From NCBI RefSeq assembly GCF_010093535.1, contig NW_022985163.1, forward strand, positions 520,666-584,665: DNA of 64,000 nt, read 5' to 3'. Position 1 is the stretch's first letter, and each line of letters starts with the position of its first letter. The DNA comes from Lindgomyces ingoldianus. Lineage: Eukaryota; Ascomycota; Dothideomycetes; Pleosporales; Lindgomycetaceae. Made by a program: the position numbers and the translations under genes. The notes beneath the pieces were generated by a model, which worked only from the letters and a program-made list of their open reading frames with translations, searched no databases and was not told where the DNA came from. Shown here one piece after another: positions 1 to 13,183 of the stretch.

Positions 1-817
1 CTTTGAAACCGAACTCTGCATCGTCGAAATCTACGCCTCTAGTTTGCGTCAAAATATGCACATTGGGCGCTTTCGGTAATCGGGAGATTTACAGAATATT
101 CATCTCAACCTCATCCTCTTTTAGCTTGGCTGCAATGGCATCGGAATCGGATGTCTCCATGTGCCCGTACCCGTCGGTTATGATGTTGATCCTGCGGTCA
201 TACTTCAGAGGCTTGCCAGTCTTGCCAGTAGTTGCGGTGTCAATCATTTGGATAGCCACAGCTAATGCAGATAGAACTGTCAATAGTTAGAGTGAATTGA
301 CTACAAGACTGGATAGCATACCATCGCCTTGATTCGTGGCGCTTGGCTTCAATTGTGGTTGGAGATCACGAATATCTGGTAGGAGGAGCCTGTCACGTGT
401 CAGTCGCAGGGATACCAATAGGCATAGACCCCTCATAAGCAGAAATAAAGCTTACTGTTTAAGGGGCACGATAATTCTAGTATTCGAGTACCCATCATCA
501 TCGTCGATTGCTCCCATGACATCGGTTTCTAAGGCGCGTCAATGGATGCGATCTGTCGCGAGTGGCGTAAACTTTGAATGTCTCACCATCAGTCCTATAC
601 CCAACAACGCCCATCATCGCCGTCTTTCGTCCCGTCGCAACCTATCCCTCTCTTAGTTATTTCCATCTCCATAACACACCAAGCTTACCGTAGTCGTGAT
701 CTTGTCCCAGACATACTCCAGCGCCCATTCAAGATTCGTTTGACTGCGTCCATTGCGCTTCTCTCCCATGGACCGGCCGAGATCGAGAATGTACACCGTA
801 GCTTCTTTCTGCGCCAT
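1..817 (-). CDS. ku80: Ku80 DNA-end-binding protein, N-terminal part (runs off the window)
   Basis: Ku80 pairs with Ku70 in the nucleus, binds DNA double-strand ends and starts non-homologous end joining; it also acts at telomeres. Six exons can be placed on the minus strand: 817-689, 641-587, 528-456, 389-322, 276-93 and 38-1, with consistent phase and GT-AG borders. They encode about 182 residues of the N-terminal von Willebrand A-like domain. The start reads [14 protein letters not shown], then [31 protein letters not shown] and ITDGYGHME, all matching the fungal Ku80 pattern as I know it. A longer open frame runs upstream of the chosen Met, but the family begins at MAxKEATVYI. The C-terminal three quarters lie outside the window. 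Identification is strong; exon borders are inferred by eye. Confidence 0.9.
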
Positions 818-2411
818 AGTTGATGGAAATATTGAAAGAGTGTTGTGGGGAGAAGAGACGGGATAGAAGATTGTGACCGTGGTGCCTTGAGGGAAGTTAG
901 GCAGGCGTGGCGCTTGGACACGGAAACGCGACTTCATGTGACGGGCGTCTAAATTAAGTTTGGTCTGTGCTTTTAGCTCCTCTGACCGTGAGTGAAGCTG
1001 GAGATGTTCACTATGCACTCTCTACTTTTGCGTCCAAAAACGCACATGTGGAAAAGAAACGCCCGCTCCATTTGATGAAGCTTGATGGATTGTTTACCTC
1101 CCGCTCTCAGCATGGTGAAAGTGACCCACACCTTCATGCCACTTGTTAGCGAAGCACTCACAGTAGCCCAGACAACAACAAACCAGATCATGAGAACAAC
1201 CCGGCGGAACATAACCGCCTTTGCCGTGGGTGTGATTTCAGCGAGGCGTACGATCATTCAGGTAGGTCTGCTAGAGGCTGATAGAAACCTCCATTTCTTT
1301 ACAGAGAGCTCGGACGAAGCCAGAAGAACACACAAATGAGCTAGTTTCCGTCTCTGCTGTTTCGTATACGCAAGTTTCGTATTTCCCTCCAAGTTGGCTG
1401 TCCTTGCCCCTGAAGTGGAGCCCTAGAGTACTCATCTACAGGCATTTCACCACCTGCGTGGGTAACAAAAAACGCCACAGCATTCCTACAACCTTGCAAA
1501 CTCACCCATCTACCCATCCTCCTTTCAAAGACAAAATTGAACGGACTGGTATTCGAATTTCATAACTTCTCTTAGCTATGAATTTCTTTTGTTCTTTTAT
1601 CACCCAAAAGATCCTGTTTTAATTTTGATACACGAGGAAGTTGACTTAACGTTCGGTGCGTCCCTAGTGTGGCCATATCATGATCGCTTACTTCTGTCGC
1701 ACGTTAGATGGCGCAAGGTGGTATCTGCGACGGAATACAGTGCTACTTGAATTTCTACGTAGGATCAGCACCCTGCTAGTGATAAACCAGCTTTCGGGCT
1801 AGTATAGTCCAAATGGTCCATTACTCCCTGCATATAAGCAAGCGATCATGAGTAACGAGAGGTGCGCGAAACTGTGTGCTGGAAAATGTAAAAACTTTTC
1901 CAGATGGGCTTCGTATAGTCTTCTGCGGTATGCTAGCTCTACTATAGAACGTGCTCGGGGGCCTTTGAAGCGTCAAAATACTGCTGAATTACGGATATTG
2001 TCAAGGGGATGAGGGCAGCGGACTGGTGATCTAACTGAATTGGTACTAGATCGAGAATTTGAAAGGAAGACCGAGAACCACAGCTCGACAACATCGTACT
2101 TCAATCCACAACCCACGGGAGGATATTGGAACTAAAGCAGGGGCCTACCACATTCATAAGCAGATTTAGACAACAGGAGTCAAACCCTCGAAGGATTCCG
2201 CTATGCCACTTCGGTCCAAGCGGCTCGGTCATTTCAATTCACCGAAGGTATATTTCTAAATGCCGAGCCCTTTCGCTCCCTCCTTTCTCATGGCATTCTA
2301 TCTCCACCTGTCTTGGTCTTTCTTTTTCAAGCCCTTTAATTGAGGAAGGACTATCTGTTGTATCTCATACCCATAAGTTGCGTAGATCATATTCTACGTA
2401 TAACAATTCAA
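818..2411. other. Intergenic, divergent promoter region of Ku80 and the Zn2Cys6 gene
   Basis: No convincing gene is seen. Short frames on both strands start at non-ATG codons or lack any recognisable motif. The last few hundred bases before 2412 are pyrimidine-rich and probably 5' untranslated sequence of the zinc-cluster gene. Confidence 0.5.
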
Positions 2412-5006
2412 ATGGAGAACCCGTCACCGTCGCTCCAGCTCGCTGATACTGATGGCACCGGCCCAGTTAAACGGCGTAGGCCTGCTCTTTCATGCGTTGA
2501 GTGTCGAAGACGAAAGGTCAGGTGTGACAGAGAGAAGCCCTGCGGCCCTTGTACTCGCGCCAAGAGCCCGACCTGCACGTATAGGCCGAACCCACACACT
2601 ATAGACCGACGACCCAGAGCAGCGGCACCTACATCGGCACACACAAACCAAGATAGCTCGAATCGGTCTTCTTTGCCGTCATCAATTCAGGCAATTGACT
2701 TTGAGTCTATGGTCAACCGGTATATTGCCCCAGGCATCTTTGGACCTCATGGAAGTGTAACGCTCAGTCACCTGCCGAGCCCGAATGTAGACCCTGGGGC
2801 ATCATGCTACACATCCGCCATCAAGTCTCTTGTAGATAACGTATTCGATCTTGACGGCTCGTCTGCCAACAAGGACGAAGAGTCCTCAAAAGTTCTGAAC
2901 ATACCTATTCGGAACGCTGTACCTACCACTCCAGGCCAATTCGTTAAATCAAAATTCTATGGGGAAACACACTGGTTAAATAGCATCGAGCCGGTGAGTG
3001 TCTTTGAAAATCCCCCGCTGTTCTCAAGCCATATGAACAGCTCATGGATTCATCTAACAATATGCGTGTAGTATAAAGCACTCAGTCACACGCACACAGA
3101 TTCGGGTCCTCTTACAAGCAGAACCGAGATTAACAGAGCCTCAGAACTATATCAGACTGTTCTTGAATGTAAGAGAATGGCTCGCACTATTAAGAGTGCG
3201 CGCGTAACCAAACACTCGATCTCCCCAGAAATCCAGTCTTCGATTCCAGCGCGAGATGTGTGCGATCAGCTTGTCCAATGCTATCTACGAACGTTTGAGG
3301 GAGTTTTCAGGGTCCTGCACATCCCGACGTTTCTAGCGGAGTATGATTCCTTTTGGGGAAGCGCCGTCACAGGGAAGCCCACAGTTTTAATTAAGATTCT
3401 CCTCGTATGCGCTATTGGTGCTCCATTCTACAAGGGCCTCGAATCCGCAAGTCTTCGGTCGTCATGTGCAAAGTGGATGCAAACCGCCGAGACATTTCTC
3501 AGCGCTCCGCAGGGGAAATCACGACTGAACCTTACCGGACTTCAAATACACATCCTGCTTCTCCTAGCACGTGAAATCTGCAATGTGGATGGGGGGGATC
3601 TCACATGGATCCCAGCAGGTTCTCTACTACGGAGTGCGATGCATATAGGTCTTCATCGAGACCCCTCGCATTTCCCCAAGATTTCTGTCTTTCATGCAGA
3701 AATGAGACGTAGACTTTGGGCGACTGTATTGGAGATTACAGTACAGTCAAGCCTGGATATGGGTATGCCACCCATGCTCTCACTGAACGATTTTGATACC
3801 CTTCCTCCTTCAAATATCAACGACGAAGACATGGGTGAAGGAATCGAAGCGCTCATTGATCTCAAGCCACCACAGGTCTTCACGCAGACCTCAACTCAAA
3901 TTGCCTTGAACAAGAGCTTACCTCTGCGACTTAAAATAACGCGGCTTATTAATAGCCTACGATCAGATCTGTCCTACGACGAATCTCTTCGCTTAGGCTC
4001 TGAACTTATTGCAAGCTGTCGTGCGAACACGCAGCTCTTCCAAGGTTTCTTTGCATCGACCGCGAGTCCCACCACCTTTCAAGTCAAACTTCTCGACGTC
4101 TTAACTCGGCGGTTTGTCCTCTGCCTGCACCGCCCGTTCTTCATAAAAGCGAAAGCTGATCCTAAGTTCTACTATTCTAGAAAGATATGTCTCGACACAT
4201 CGTTGTGCCTTCTTGCACCAACCTCAATAGCTCCACAACCTAGCCTTGAGCACACGGAAATGACACAGGAGGATGACTGGGCTCGACTAACTACCCATTG
4301 CGTCGGCTTCTTCAAATCCATTTTCCTATACAGTACTACGACTGTTTACTTAGAACTACTCTCCCAAATTGAGGAGCAACAAGAGGACAGAGTACCTTTT
4401 CCAACCTTCCTTGTCTATCCAGCAATGTCATCTACGAAAATCGCAGCCCTAGCACCTCGCGCGAATACGGGAGCAGCTTCAACTCCTGACAGCACAACAC
4501 CTTTGTCCAGTAACTCTCCTGCTTCAGCTCCGCCTCCCCCTCCGCACCCTCTGCTGATACTTCCGCCCCAATTTGAGACACTTCGATCAGCAGTTGTTGC
4601 AGCTCGGAAAACTACAGAAAATCGTATCAAGAACGGTGAAACTAACGCAAAAGGATACGTTTTCCTTGCATGTGCACTAGCTCGCATCGACGCGATAGTG
4701 TCCGGTACTGATCCCGATAAAGCAGTTCTTAGTGCTGCGAAAAAGAGCGCTGCGGCCTGTGCAGACTGGATGAGGAAGACATATCAAGATGAAAATAATG
4801 TCGAGATGAATGTTGGGGCCCTACCACAAATGCCTGCAGAAAAAAATGGGAGTGTCGGCACCGAAACAGGGGACTTTGGAGGACTGGGAGTAATGGAGGA
4901 TATGGATTGGGATACGCTGATGCATGATGACACCATGGATTTTGGATTCGGGTTCGAAGAAAATGAGAGTTGGTGGCTTGGGGGGCTGGGGGGGACGGAA
5001 CTATAG
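2412..5006 (+). CDS. Zn2Cys6 transcription factor with fungal-specific middle homology domain
   Basis: A nuclear regulator of 838 residues. Exons are 2412-2993 and 3072-5006, with a 78-base intron that starts gtgagtg. The binuclear zinc cluster is at residues 28-55: cysteines 28, 31, 38, 44, 47 and 55, within CVECRRRKVRC and CGPC. A basic linker follows. The Fungal_trans (MHR) domain lies in the second exon, including LRTFEGVFRVLHIPTF, LLLAREIC and the stretch near RSAMHIGLHRDPSHF, which is the usual hallmark. A Pro-rich, low-complexity stretch lies around residue 680, and the C-terminus is acidic with DMDWD and GFGFEENE, a plausible activation region. Start: Met 2412 is preferred over an upstream in-frame codon because the zinc cluster then sits about 28 residues in, as is usual. 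Target genes cannot be told. Neighbours give no cluster context. Confidence 0.88.
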
Positions 5007-6461
5007 CTTTGAAGAATGGCTATTTGATTAAATGTGGGCTCATCAACTGGACTAAATCGAAATGCCCCGAAGTGGAAATGAGTTGGAGATTAGTATACTC
5101 TATATATGAAAAGATCCTCACTTCTAATCAGTCGCTTGCTCAAATACAACGAGACTTGGGTCCAGCCACTAAGCCCCCTTGTTCTGGGCTTTCGTATTGG
5201 ACTAATGGAAGCTGGCGCATATATCAAGACCCGCACTAGGTCCAGCAAGGAGAGAGCATGACTCCCAAAATACAACTCCATAGTCGAGTTTTCACTTCCA
5301 GTCACTTTTCCCATGGATACTCCCAAAATCTTCCTTCAATGCTACGCGACGGCGTTATGGCTACTAAATACGGCAGTACATCAGATAGTGTCCCTGAACG
5401 CAAATAGCTAAGTCCAGGGAATGAGTGTCAATTCTAGTAGAAATGGTTCGTTCTGGATATGGCCAAAAAGGAAGGACGAGCAAACAAATAACAGTAATGA
5501 ACAGGAGAACAGAGATGACTAGTTCATATGTGTCATGTCGGCGACAAGGTTGACATCAACACATCTTTCTGGGTTATAGGTGTTGCGTATGTTGAGGGTG
5601 TGTACAGTTTCGCATACTGTTGGGGTGATATGTGTGCCGAAACTTGCTGATGCACACGTTGTTCTCGTGCCATATCCTAGCCTTTACAAATATTTTTGTT
5701 ATTTCCTCTTTTTGTGCTTGTTTCAACACAGGGCCCCATCTTTGGGATCAACTAGAATGCCTAGTTCAAGTTTTTAAGTGAAGTATTGATCAAGTGTATG
5801 GTTTAGTGAGTCTAGCAAGGAGTTAGTCGCAATAACCAGGGCATTCGCTTTACTTAGTTTATACACCTGCCCAAAATCTCCTTGGAATCTTTTGTGCTGC
5901 TGACTATGCACTTGGACCTAGCAACGAGCTTAGAGAACTAGTCCATTTCTGTAGAGTGTGGTATACGGGAAGGATGTAGTTTGTACCAGGATTGGCCCAG
6001 CAAGCGATTATAACTTAAGGGTTAGTTGACTGGTATCCTGGATGGAGCGTTACCAACTGATTCAAAGAAAACGGAAAAATCATGCATCTGTAAGGCCTAA
6101 ACCTTATTTTAAAACTGATCAACTTTAAATTAGAGAACTCGTGCGGCAGCTTTTGGTGACAAAGCACACGAGAGACCATACATATTGTGGAATCGTGGAG
6201 TACCATGGGAAACAAGCATTCAAGTTTGTTGTTGCCAATGATTTCGAATGTGAAGAATGAGCTCCAATTCAGATAACTCGGTATAGAAATAATTAAAACT
6301 CGGAAATCCCAAAGAAAGGCAGCTATAGGCCAAAACCTTAACAACGAAAGAAAATAAAAGAGAAAGGAAACAAGAATCTGTGCTTTCGTAAGAGGATTCC
6401 CAACATCAAATCTGACATCCAAAATGGGCAAACGCGAGAGAAAGAAGGAGGACGGGTAATA
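5007..6461. other. Intergenic between Zn2Cys6 and arrestin genes
   Basis: Convergent 3' ends, with 1.45 kb of mostly AT-rich sequence. A 138-codon minus frame at 6015-6431 has no recognisable motif and a non-coding look. I see no RNA gene or repeat. Confidence 0.5.
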
Positions 6462-9408
6462 TTATATCCAACCATCTCGTTCCCGTTCATCCTTCCCTCC
6501 GCCCCCGCCCCCTCTTAACCAGCCCACACCAGCATTAGCAACATCTTTCCAGCGTTCGACGCTTCGTTTCTTTCCAAACTTGTATTGTCTTTCTCGACTC
6601 TGCTCGAGTCGCTGTTTGAACGTTGCTTCTCCACCCAAAGCCAGTCCGCCTAGCTCGATGTCATCCCTGACCTCCGCCTCTCTGAATCCGAGGGCAGAAC
6701 CGCCAGCGCGCCTGGACTTTATGGAGCTACCACGATGGAGCGTGGCGGCCTTCGAGCCAACTGTCTCACTGGAACGCACATGTCGAAGTCGCCGCTGAAG
6801 GTCAGCCATATCATCATTGCACAACACTCTCCCCTTTCGATTGCTAGGCGGGGTATGATAGTCAAAGTTCGAGTTTACCCTTCTCAGACTGAACTTGCGG
6901 GGAGATTGATCTAGTATCTGTCCAATCTCTTGCAGCTCCTCCGCTTGGGTACGCATGCGTTCCAGAGACTGCATTCGAGGAGCGGCGAACGCCCGGCCTT
7001 GAACGGATAGTGAGGACCGCCGACCGAGCCGTGGAGGAGAGTGCGCCCGAGGATAGGAATGTGCGGTTCGTTTCTCTTCAATAGCGGCGGCGACTTGGGC
7101 AACCGAATTCGGAACCACATCAAGCGAGTTCTGGACGAGAGGTCAGCTGGACTGTCAAAGAGGGGTTGGGAAACAACCTACCATGTGGATGAGAACGATT
7201 GGTAGTTGGACGGTCACAAGCTTGCTTGAAGGGGTGAGCTCAAATCGTCACACTGGGGGCTAAGCACAGCTTACGTATGTGAACTTCCGACAATGACGTT
7301 GAGGAAGTACCGCACTTCAAAATATTTCCCTAAAGAAATCAGTTCTAGGTTTTGAGGAACTTAAGAAGTATCTCACGTACCGCACTTTACTGTAGCATGC
7401 CCTCGAGGAACCTCGAGATCGCAGGTGCGAATGTGAGTATTGTGTGCAGGAACACCATTCCATCCAGCAGTGCCTTGCTTGATTGATGACTTGCTAAGTA
7501 TGGAACGCTCGTTATTGTCAAAAATCCGGGCCTGGCTTGCCGACTTCTCCATTGTGGATGCAGCGGCCTATATATTTATCAATCAGCATGACGATATATG
7601 AAACGAGCGACCCTGTAAAACAACGAACGTGTTTGTAGCAGAGGATGTCTCTTTCTAATTGTAGCTCGATCTTCTTTATGGTTTTGCGACTACTGTTGGC
7701 TATATGAACATCGACGTAGATGCTGGTTCCGCTAACCCAGACTTGGCGATGTAGACCAGCAGTGACCCTGACCACTTCGACGATAGTATCTCGTGGCTTA
7801 AGCCATTCATCAGAGGCTGTGAGAGGGCTAGGAAGGGACATAAGGGCCTTCTCCGCTTTCCTTCAGTCAGCAACGTCTACGAGGGAACACTGTAGACCCA
7901 GAACTTACGATCATAGACGGAGAGAACGGAAATGTCTTCCGATGCCCTCACGATGTATTGCTTCCCCTGATCCCGGATAAGGAGGGAAACGCAAAGTACG
8001 TATCGAATCTTTGCGTGCTTCGATTGGAACGGTGGTGGTCCGACGTTCAGGGGTAAGCTCATGATGAATGGAAGGTGTGTGATTGACGGCATTAGATGCC
8101 AAAAGGGGTCGTCGGAAGCTACCTGATTTTGGCTGTCGACCATGTTGTGGGGAGGCGGGTTGTCATCATCAATCAACTCAGTGGCTAAGTTAAGGAACAC
8201 AGATCGCCTGTTCCCGACCATCTCTTCAAGACCAAGTAAGTCAATGGAGATTCTCGCAATATCTAATGCTCTTCTATGTCGTATTCTCTCTGCTTCATCG
8301 ACAGTAATCTGGACAGTACCTTCAATTGAACTTCCACCCACAAATATGCCCGCGGAAAGATCTAAGCCGAGTTCAACTCGTGGGTGTCGGTGCGTCGGAA
8401 ACTCTATCAATTCATTGGAAAGAGATTCTCGGAGGAATGTCCTGGAAGGTATACGTCGATGAGTATCGTGGGATATGGGATCGAGTCGCGCAGCGACTTG
8501 ACGCAGTGGGGATTGAGAATGACCACGTCTTGGAATAGTATTGCCAGATCCTCGAGGAGGAGGAGCTGGTATCGATGGTACGAGGTTTAAGGAGGGGCGG
8601 GTAGGTGCGTGCTGTAGAATTGAGAATGGTGGCATAGTAGGCGGTGGCTGCCGTAGCTGTGAATCACTCCTGGTTCGCGCTCTGGAGGACGAACGAGGTG
8701 GCACGCTGCCCGGGGGGATGCTGTATATACTCGAATAACTATTGTCCGCAGGACTTGGTGGTGATGGTGTTCTAGAGGGCCGCACTCGTGTTCCCGATCT
8801 AATGCCATTGCTCTCGTGGCTATTCTTCCTCTCAGGTTCCCTGTTTTCCCCCAGACGACTGTCGATGCTCGGCCGGCGTCTAGAGACGACAGACGGCTTT
8901 CGCGACACAGAGGTGCTTCGGGCGATGGAATTCTCAGAGAGGAGCTTCTGTGGAATGGTTTCCACCAAACTTGGTTCAGTGAGTTCGCGTATGTCTGACA
9001 AAGGACGTGTCTTGGCCCAGGACGGGACACCGGCGGAGAGTCCTCTGGGTTCACCGAAGGTGCTACTGACCATACCTCCACAGCCGAAGACTTGACCACT
9101 CTCGGACCTAGGTGAGGCGATATATTGCGAGGCGCTACTGACCCTTTCGAGTGAGGGGCGAGATTCGGGTGGCGGTCCTTTTCCGGGCAGGGGCTGCGAG
9201 AAACCTGATCCCTTCAGCATCCGGTCCGCGATATCGGATAGGGTCATTGCGAGCATACCGCCAGCTGGCTCGCTCAGGTTGGTGTTGAGGATATCGAAGT
9301 GGTCCCCGTGAACGATGGAATGAGCACTTAGCTGACGAGTCGACAATTAGATCTAGGCCGAATGATTGATGCGGGATCCGTTACTGCTGGAAACAGTGAG
9401 AAAGTCAT
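6462..9408 (-). CDS. Alpha-arrestin (ART-type ubiquitin-ligase adaptor)
   Basis: Alpha-arrestins recruit Nedd4/Rsp5-type ubiquitin ligases to plasma-membrane transporters to trigger endocytosis. Six main exons: 9331-7909, 7855-7629, 7567-7381, 7329-7275, 7224-7182 and 7130-6462. A long Ser/Pro/Arg-rich N-terminal region precedes the arrestin_N fold (from about residue 323, ELGLDLSAGIF; then KIRYVLCVSLLIRD). Arrestin_C follows (SGTSIYVDVHIAN, KIELQLERDILCYKH, EVRYFLNVIVG, VTVQLPIVLIHM), then a basic tail. The long frame begins right after a stop with TTG, so the true start needs an upstream exon. I propose ATG 9408 (MTFSLFPA, exon 9408-9385), donor gtaacg, a CTAAT branch, and acceptor at 9332, giving 875 residues. 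The family call is firm; the first exon is tentative. I see no PPxY motif. Confidence 0.8.
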
Positions 9409-11623
9409 GTGTGACTATGTCGATGCTCGATATCCTGGGTACTGTCGAATTGAGGTTCGCATGCGGGTTGGAAGCCCAACGGCGCGATGAACATTGAGAT
9501 ATGCGAGGATGGAGGAAGTAAATATGGAAGGTGCAAGTGAGAGGCCATTGCTCTTGCTGGGATTCACACAATTGACGACAGACTTCAGTTTGAATGGAAA
9601 AAAAATGGGAGAAGCTGGAGAAGAAAGGAATCGGAACAACGGTCAAGGAGTGCAGTGTTTATTCGAAGCCCCTTAAGCTTGTTAGAACAGCCGCCAATTC
9701 TAATCTTTAGCAACACGCCAAATGAAGCCATTGGATTCGTTGCAATGGTCCTTCGAGACTTTGGCTTCAAGTTCCTCACTTCGAGAGCATACAGACGTCC
9801 GTACGAACAATTGTCGCACTCTCGAGGGGGAGGAACTCAATGTTCGCAGCCACCGCTCATTCCATCGCATGATCTGTGTTTCTTAAAAAGGAACCTCATC
9901 AACAAGCCGCATCTCTATTTTGGTCGGCATCCTTGCCACATGGCTGTTCTAGAAGACTGGATCCTGCAAGCAAAGGCGAACGGGTCGCCTGCATGCTACC
10001 GACACAGCAGGTCGACTTTCATCTTCCCGGGAGGTCACCTGTTTACAAAGGCCAAGTCACAGACCTGTCGGGACTGGAAGCGTGACTCCACCTCTGACGA
10101 ATTCCTCTCTTAAAACGCTCATGGCTGTTGCAGAAGGAACACCATCAGGCCAATTACGCCATGCAGTCGCAATACTGCAAGTGGATGTCTCGCAAAGAGT
10201 GGTTCTCTAGCAGTAAGAGCTTTCTGCCGGCAATGAATCGGGGCCGCCCGAGGCCAACCGGATTGCCGTTTAGGTGCTTCCTCGAATTAAGAGACGGTGA
10301 ACACCCCAACAATGCGGTGCTGTTTAATGGGCTATTGAGGCTAGTGGAGTCGAGGGCCATGTGAAGCGTAGTTTTCGAGAGCTGCGAGAGGCAGAGGTAA
10401 AGTAGAAATGTCAGCCCCGCGTGCTTCGCGGCCCGTACACACAGAAATGCGCCGTGCTACGTAAACAAACTTGTGTCTTATCGTTATCTTGAATCCTGAA
10501 ACCACGTTGACCTATCCGGGTAATATCAGCATGCCATTCGGGGTGTCAAATTTCGAGGGAACTGCAAGCCGCCCTCAGCCCTACAGTGCAACAGAATGAG
10601 GCCGATGGCATGCTGCTGCTGCTACTTTGGGGTCGAGTCTAGTAACTTCATGAAGCTGCTAGGGTACCACGTCTCATCAGAGCGTGGCAATCTTTAGTCA
10701 ATAGCAGCAAAGAGCCTCCGAGCTTCGGGCATTGCTTTTCTGCACCGCCAGTCGTCCAAACTTGTTCATTTTTTGTCGCAACAACCACATGTATGCCCTC
10801 TGAAACACAAAACTGCGAGGGCGAAGAAGAAAGCGCCTTCGAGGGCGATATTCTGCGTTGCGTCGAGCAGGTCGCTGCCCTGATAAATGAGGGCGTCACT
10901 GTCGCGCTGCCTTTCGTCGGCTGGCTGGTTCCATGGAGATCCCGGAGATGCTGTGAACACGATCAATGGTGGCGGAAGCTAGAGTGCATGCGGTAATTCG
11001 ATCCTGCCATGGGTCGCGAGGACTTCCCTCGCTCCACAATCCTCCCAGACGCCTTTCACAAGCAGCAGGCCGCCCAGCAACAGCCTGCGACCGCATCCTG
11101 CGCTGCTGGACCACTGAAAATTTTCGCAGCCGGTCAACATCCCCCTCTGCACGCTTAGCTGCAATTCCGCCTAGAAAGGACCGTGCCAGGAGTTCTGCGA
11201 GCCTGTCATTTGCCCGCGCCGCCAGAACGTGAATGGTCGGCTGGGATTCTCTGGGGGCGTCAACGACGTTTAAGCAGGAGGAGACGCCAGGCCAACGCAG
11301 CCTTGGGCCTTGTGACGAGATCGGGGCCCGCCCGTGTTTATGAATTCTCCAGACCTCCGCCATCCGTCAAACGCTTTTTTCTGATTCCATTACCCAACAG
11401 CTTACCTCACAACATCTGCACAACCACCCAGCGACATCCATTTCCAGTCGTTATCAGACATTATCAAACCCCTCCACAAACGCTTTCGCACACTCGACCC
11501 GGCGCTGTGGCCGCCCTCCCACCGCGCGCTTAGAGCCTCCCTTCGGCCCAGCACTGTCGCGTCTGTCGTCGTCCTTGGCACTCCTGTGCCCCTCTATCAG
11601 AGGGCACCGAGGGGTACCTGCAG
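9409..11623. other. Intergenic, long divergent promoter between arrestin and bZIP genes
   Basis: About 2.2 kb. Frames at 9655-10113 (plus) and 10896-11363 (minus) are open for 150 codons, but they start at weak codons and show no motif. I treat them as chance frames in GC-rich DNA. The final 250 bases are pyrimidine-rich and likely the 5' leader of the bZIP gene. Confidence 0.45.
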
Positions 11624-13183
11624 ATGGGAGATAGTAGCGTAACTGATATGACGGCCGCCGTGGGCAAAACGGAGGCCTCGAGAGATGGTTCGACCAGCTC
11701 TATCGCATCCTCACCCGAGCCCGACGTCGGAACTTATACCCAAGAGCTCCCGCAGCAGCAGAAGCGAAAAGGCGGGCGCAAACCAGTGAGCTCACCACCC
11801 ACCTGCTATCGCAGATCGTTGCACAATGTCAAAAATAGGACTAACCAAGCGCCGCAAGATATACGCAACGTCCGAGGAGCGCAAGCAGCGCAATAGACAA
11901 GCACAGGCTGCCTTCCGCGAGCGACGCACCGAGTATATCAAGCAGCTGGAGAGCACCATTAAGCACCACGAAGAGGCGCTGCAGAATCTTCAGAATAGTC
12001 ACCGCTCGGCGTCAGACGAATGCCTAATGCTCCGGTACAAGAATTCTCTACTCGAGAGGATCTTACTTGAGAAAGGTATGCTCATGCGACTTCCAAAAGC
12101 GATGCGCTCCTTCATGTGCTCCTCTTCCCTCCTGCCATTACTGGCCATGCGTTCCTTCCTCGATGACCTCCATAATCGATCCGCACCTTCCCCGACTATT
12201 ACTGCCTCAGCTAACCTCCTCACCCAGGCATCGACGTCCAGGCCGAGCTGCGCGCAAAGACTGGCAGCCCCAACCTCGGCCCGACACGTGCTCCTGCCTC
12301 CGCGAACACATCCCCTAACCAGCCACCCCTACAGCAGCGCGCAATGATGAATAGACAACAGCAGGCACGACGGTCAATTGGAGCACCGCCCAAGGCTGAA
12401 GGTCCGCATGGTTTGCCTATGATACAACCTGATGGAGCCCTATCAAACCGTTCACCACTCTCACAGCCCACCCCCGGCTCGCACATTTCTTCCCCCTCCA
12501 CTACCGCAACCCGATCTCCCAACTTCATCCCCCAGGGCGCCTCGGTCTCTCCCAACTTTGGCCCCATTCCCCAACAGCAGCCCCAACACTTGCGACCGCA
12601 GCCTCCTAGGTCGAGCTACACCCCAATGATGGGTCCACAGCGGCCGTCACTGATCACGAACCAGCCCCCTTCGAATGGGCTATCGAGCGCCTCCACTGTC
12701 GGAAGTGGAGCAAGTATAATGACGCAGAGTAGCACGAGCGGTGGTCCATCGTCGTACTACGCCTCTCCATTCGAGAGTCATATGAACCAGCTCGGCAAGC
12801 TGTCCCATTTCTTTTCCCTTCTTATGAATAGGACTATGTTCGTCCTAGATTGATTCTTTGTTACAGAGCAAGAGTACGATGAGCAAGCCGACATGCTTGA
12901 CGAAGACCCCAGTGACCAGTCCGCTGGTCCTGGCCCATTCCCACAAACGTTCCCACCGCCTGCCTCAATGCAATCGCAGAGCATGCAACCGCCGATGCCA
13001 CCCGCGCAGAACCCGCCGTTCACGTCTCCTGCCGCGCTCGCGCCGAGCGATACAAATGGAGGCCAGGTTTTTAACATGCCGAATCATCTCTTTGACCCCT
13101 ACGACCCGATGCTCGATGCGGATCCCTTCGGCTTATCCGCAAGCATGACCTTCCCGACCTCATTCTCGTATGACACGAGATAG
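11624..13183 (+). CDS. bZIP transcription factor with Yap/AP-1-type basic region (LziP-like)
   Basis: A nuclear DNA-binding protein of 420 residues. Exons are 11624-11785, 11859-12075, 12228-12794 and 12867-13183. The spliced N-terminus reads KRKGGRKP then IYATSEERKQRNRQ. The basic region NRQAQAAFRERR (about residues 66-77) has the fungal AP-1/Yap pattern, followed by the leucine zipper (QLESTIKHHEEALQ, NSLLERILLEKGID). The rest is Pro/Gln/Ser-rich, ending with EQEYDEQADMLDEDP and an FDPYDPMLDADPFG motif. The annotation lziP comes to mind for this conserved Pezizomycotina family; I have not verified it. Intron 3 (12795-12866) has a GC donor (gcaagc), which restores the reading MNQLEQEYDEQ; no nearby GT donor gives this join. 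Target genes are unknown. Confidence 0.88.

Noticed and set aside
973..1257. Minus-strand frame of 94 codons upstream of Ku80
   Set aside because: It lacks any motif and lies upstream of the well-matched Ku80 start; probably chance or leader sequence.
9655..10113. Plus-strand frame of 152 codons between arrestin and bZIP
   Set aside because: Starts with a non-ATG codon, shows no domain or splice context, and overlaps other equally long frames.
10896..11363. Minus-strand frame of 155 codons
   Set aside because: GC-rich DNA with open frames on both strands; composition is Arg/Ala-rich without motif.
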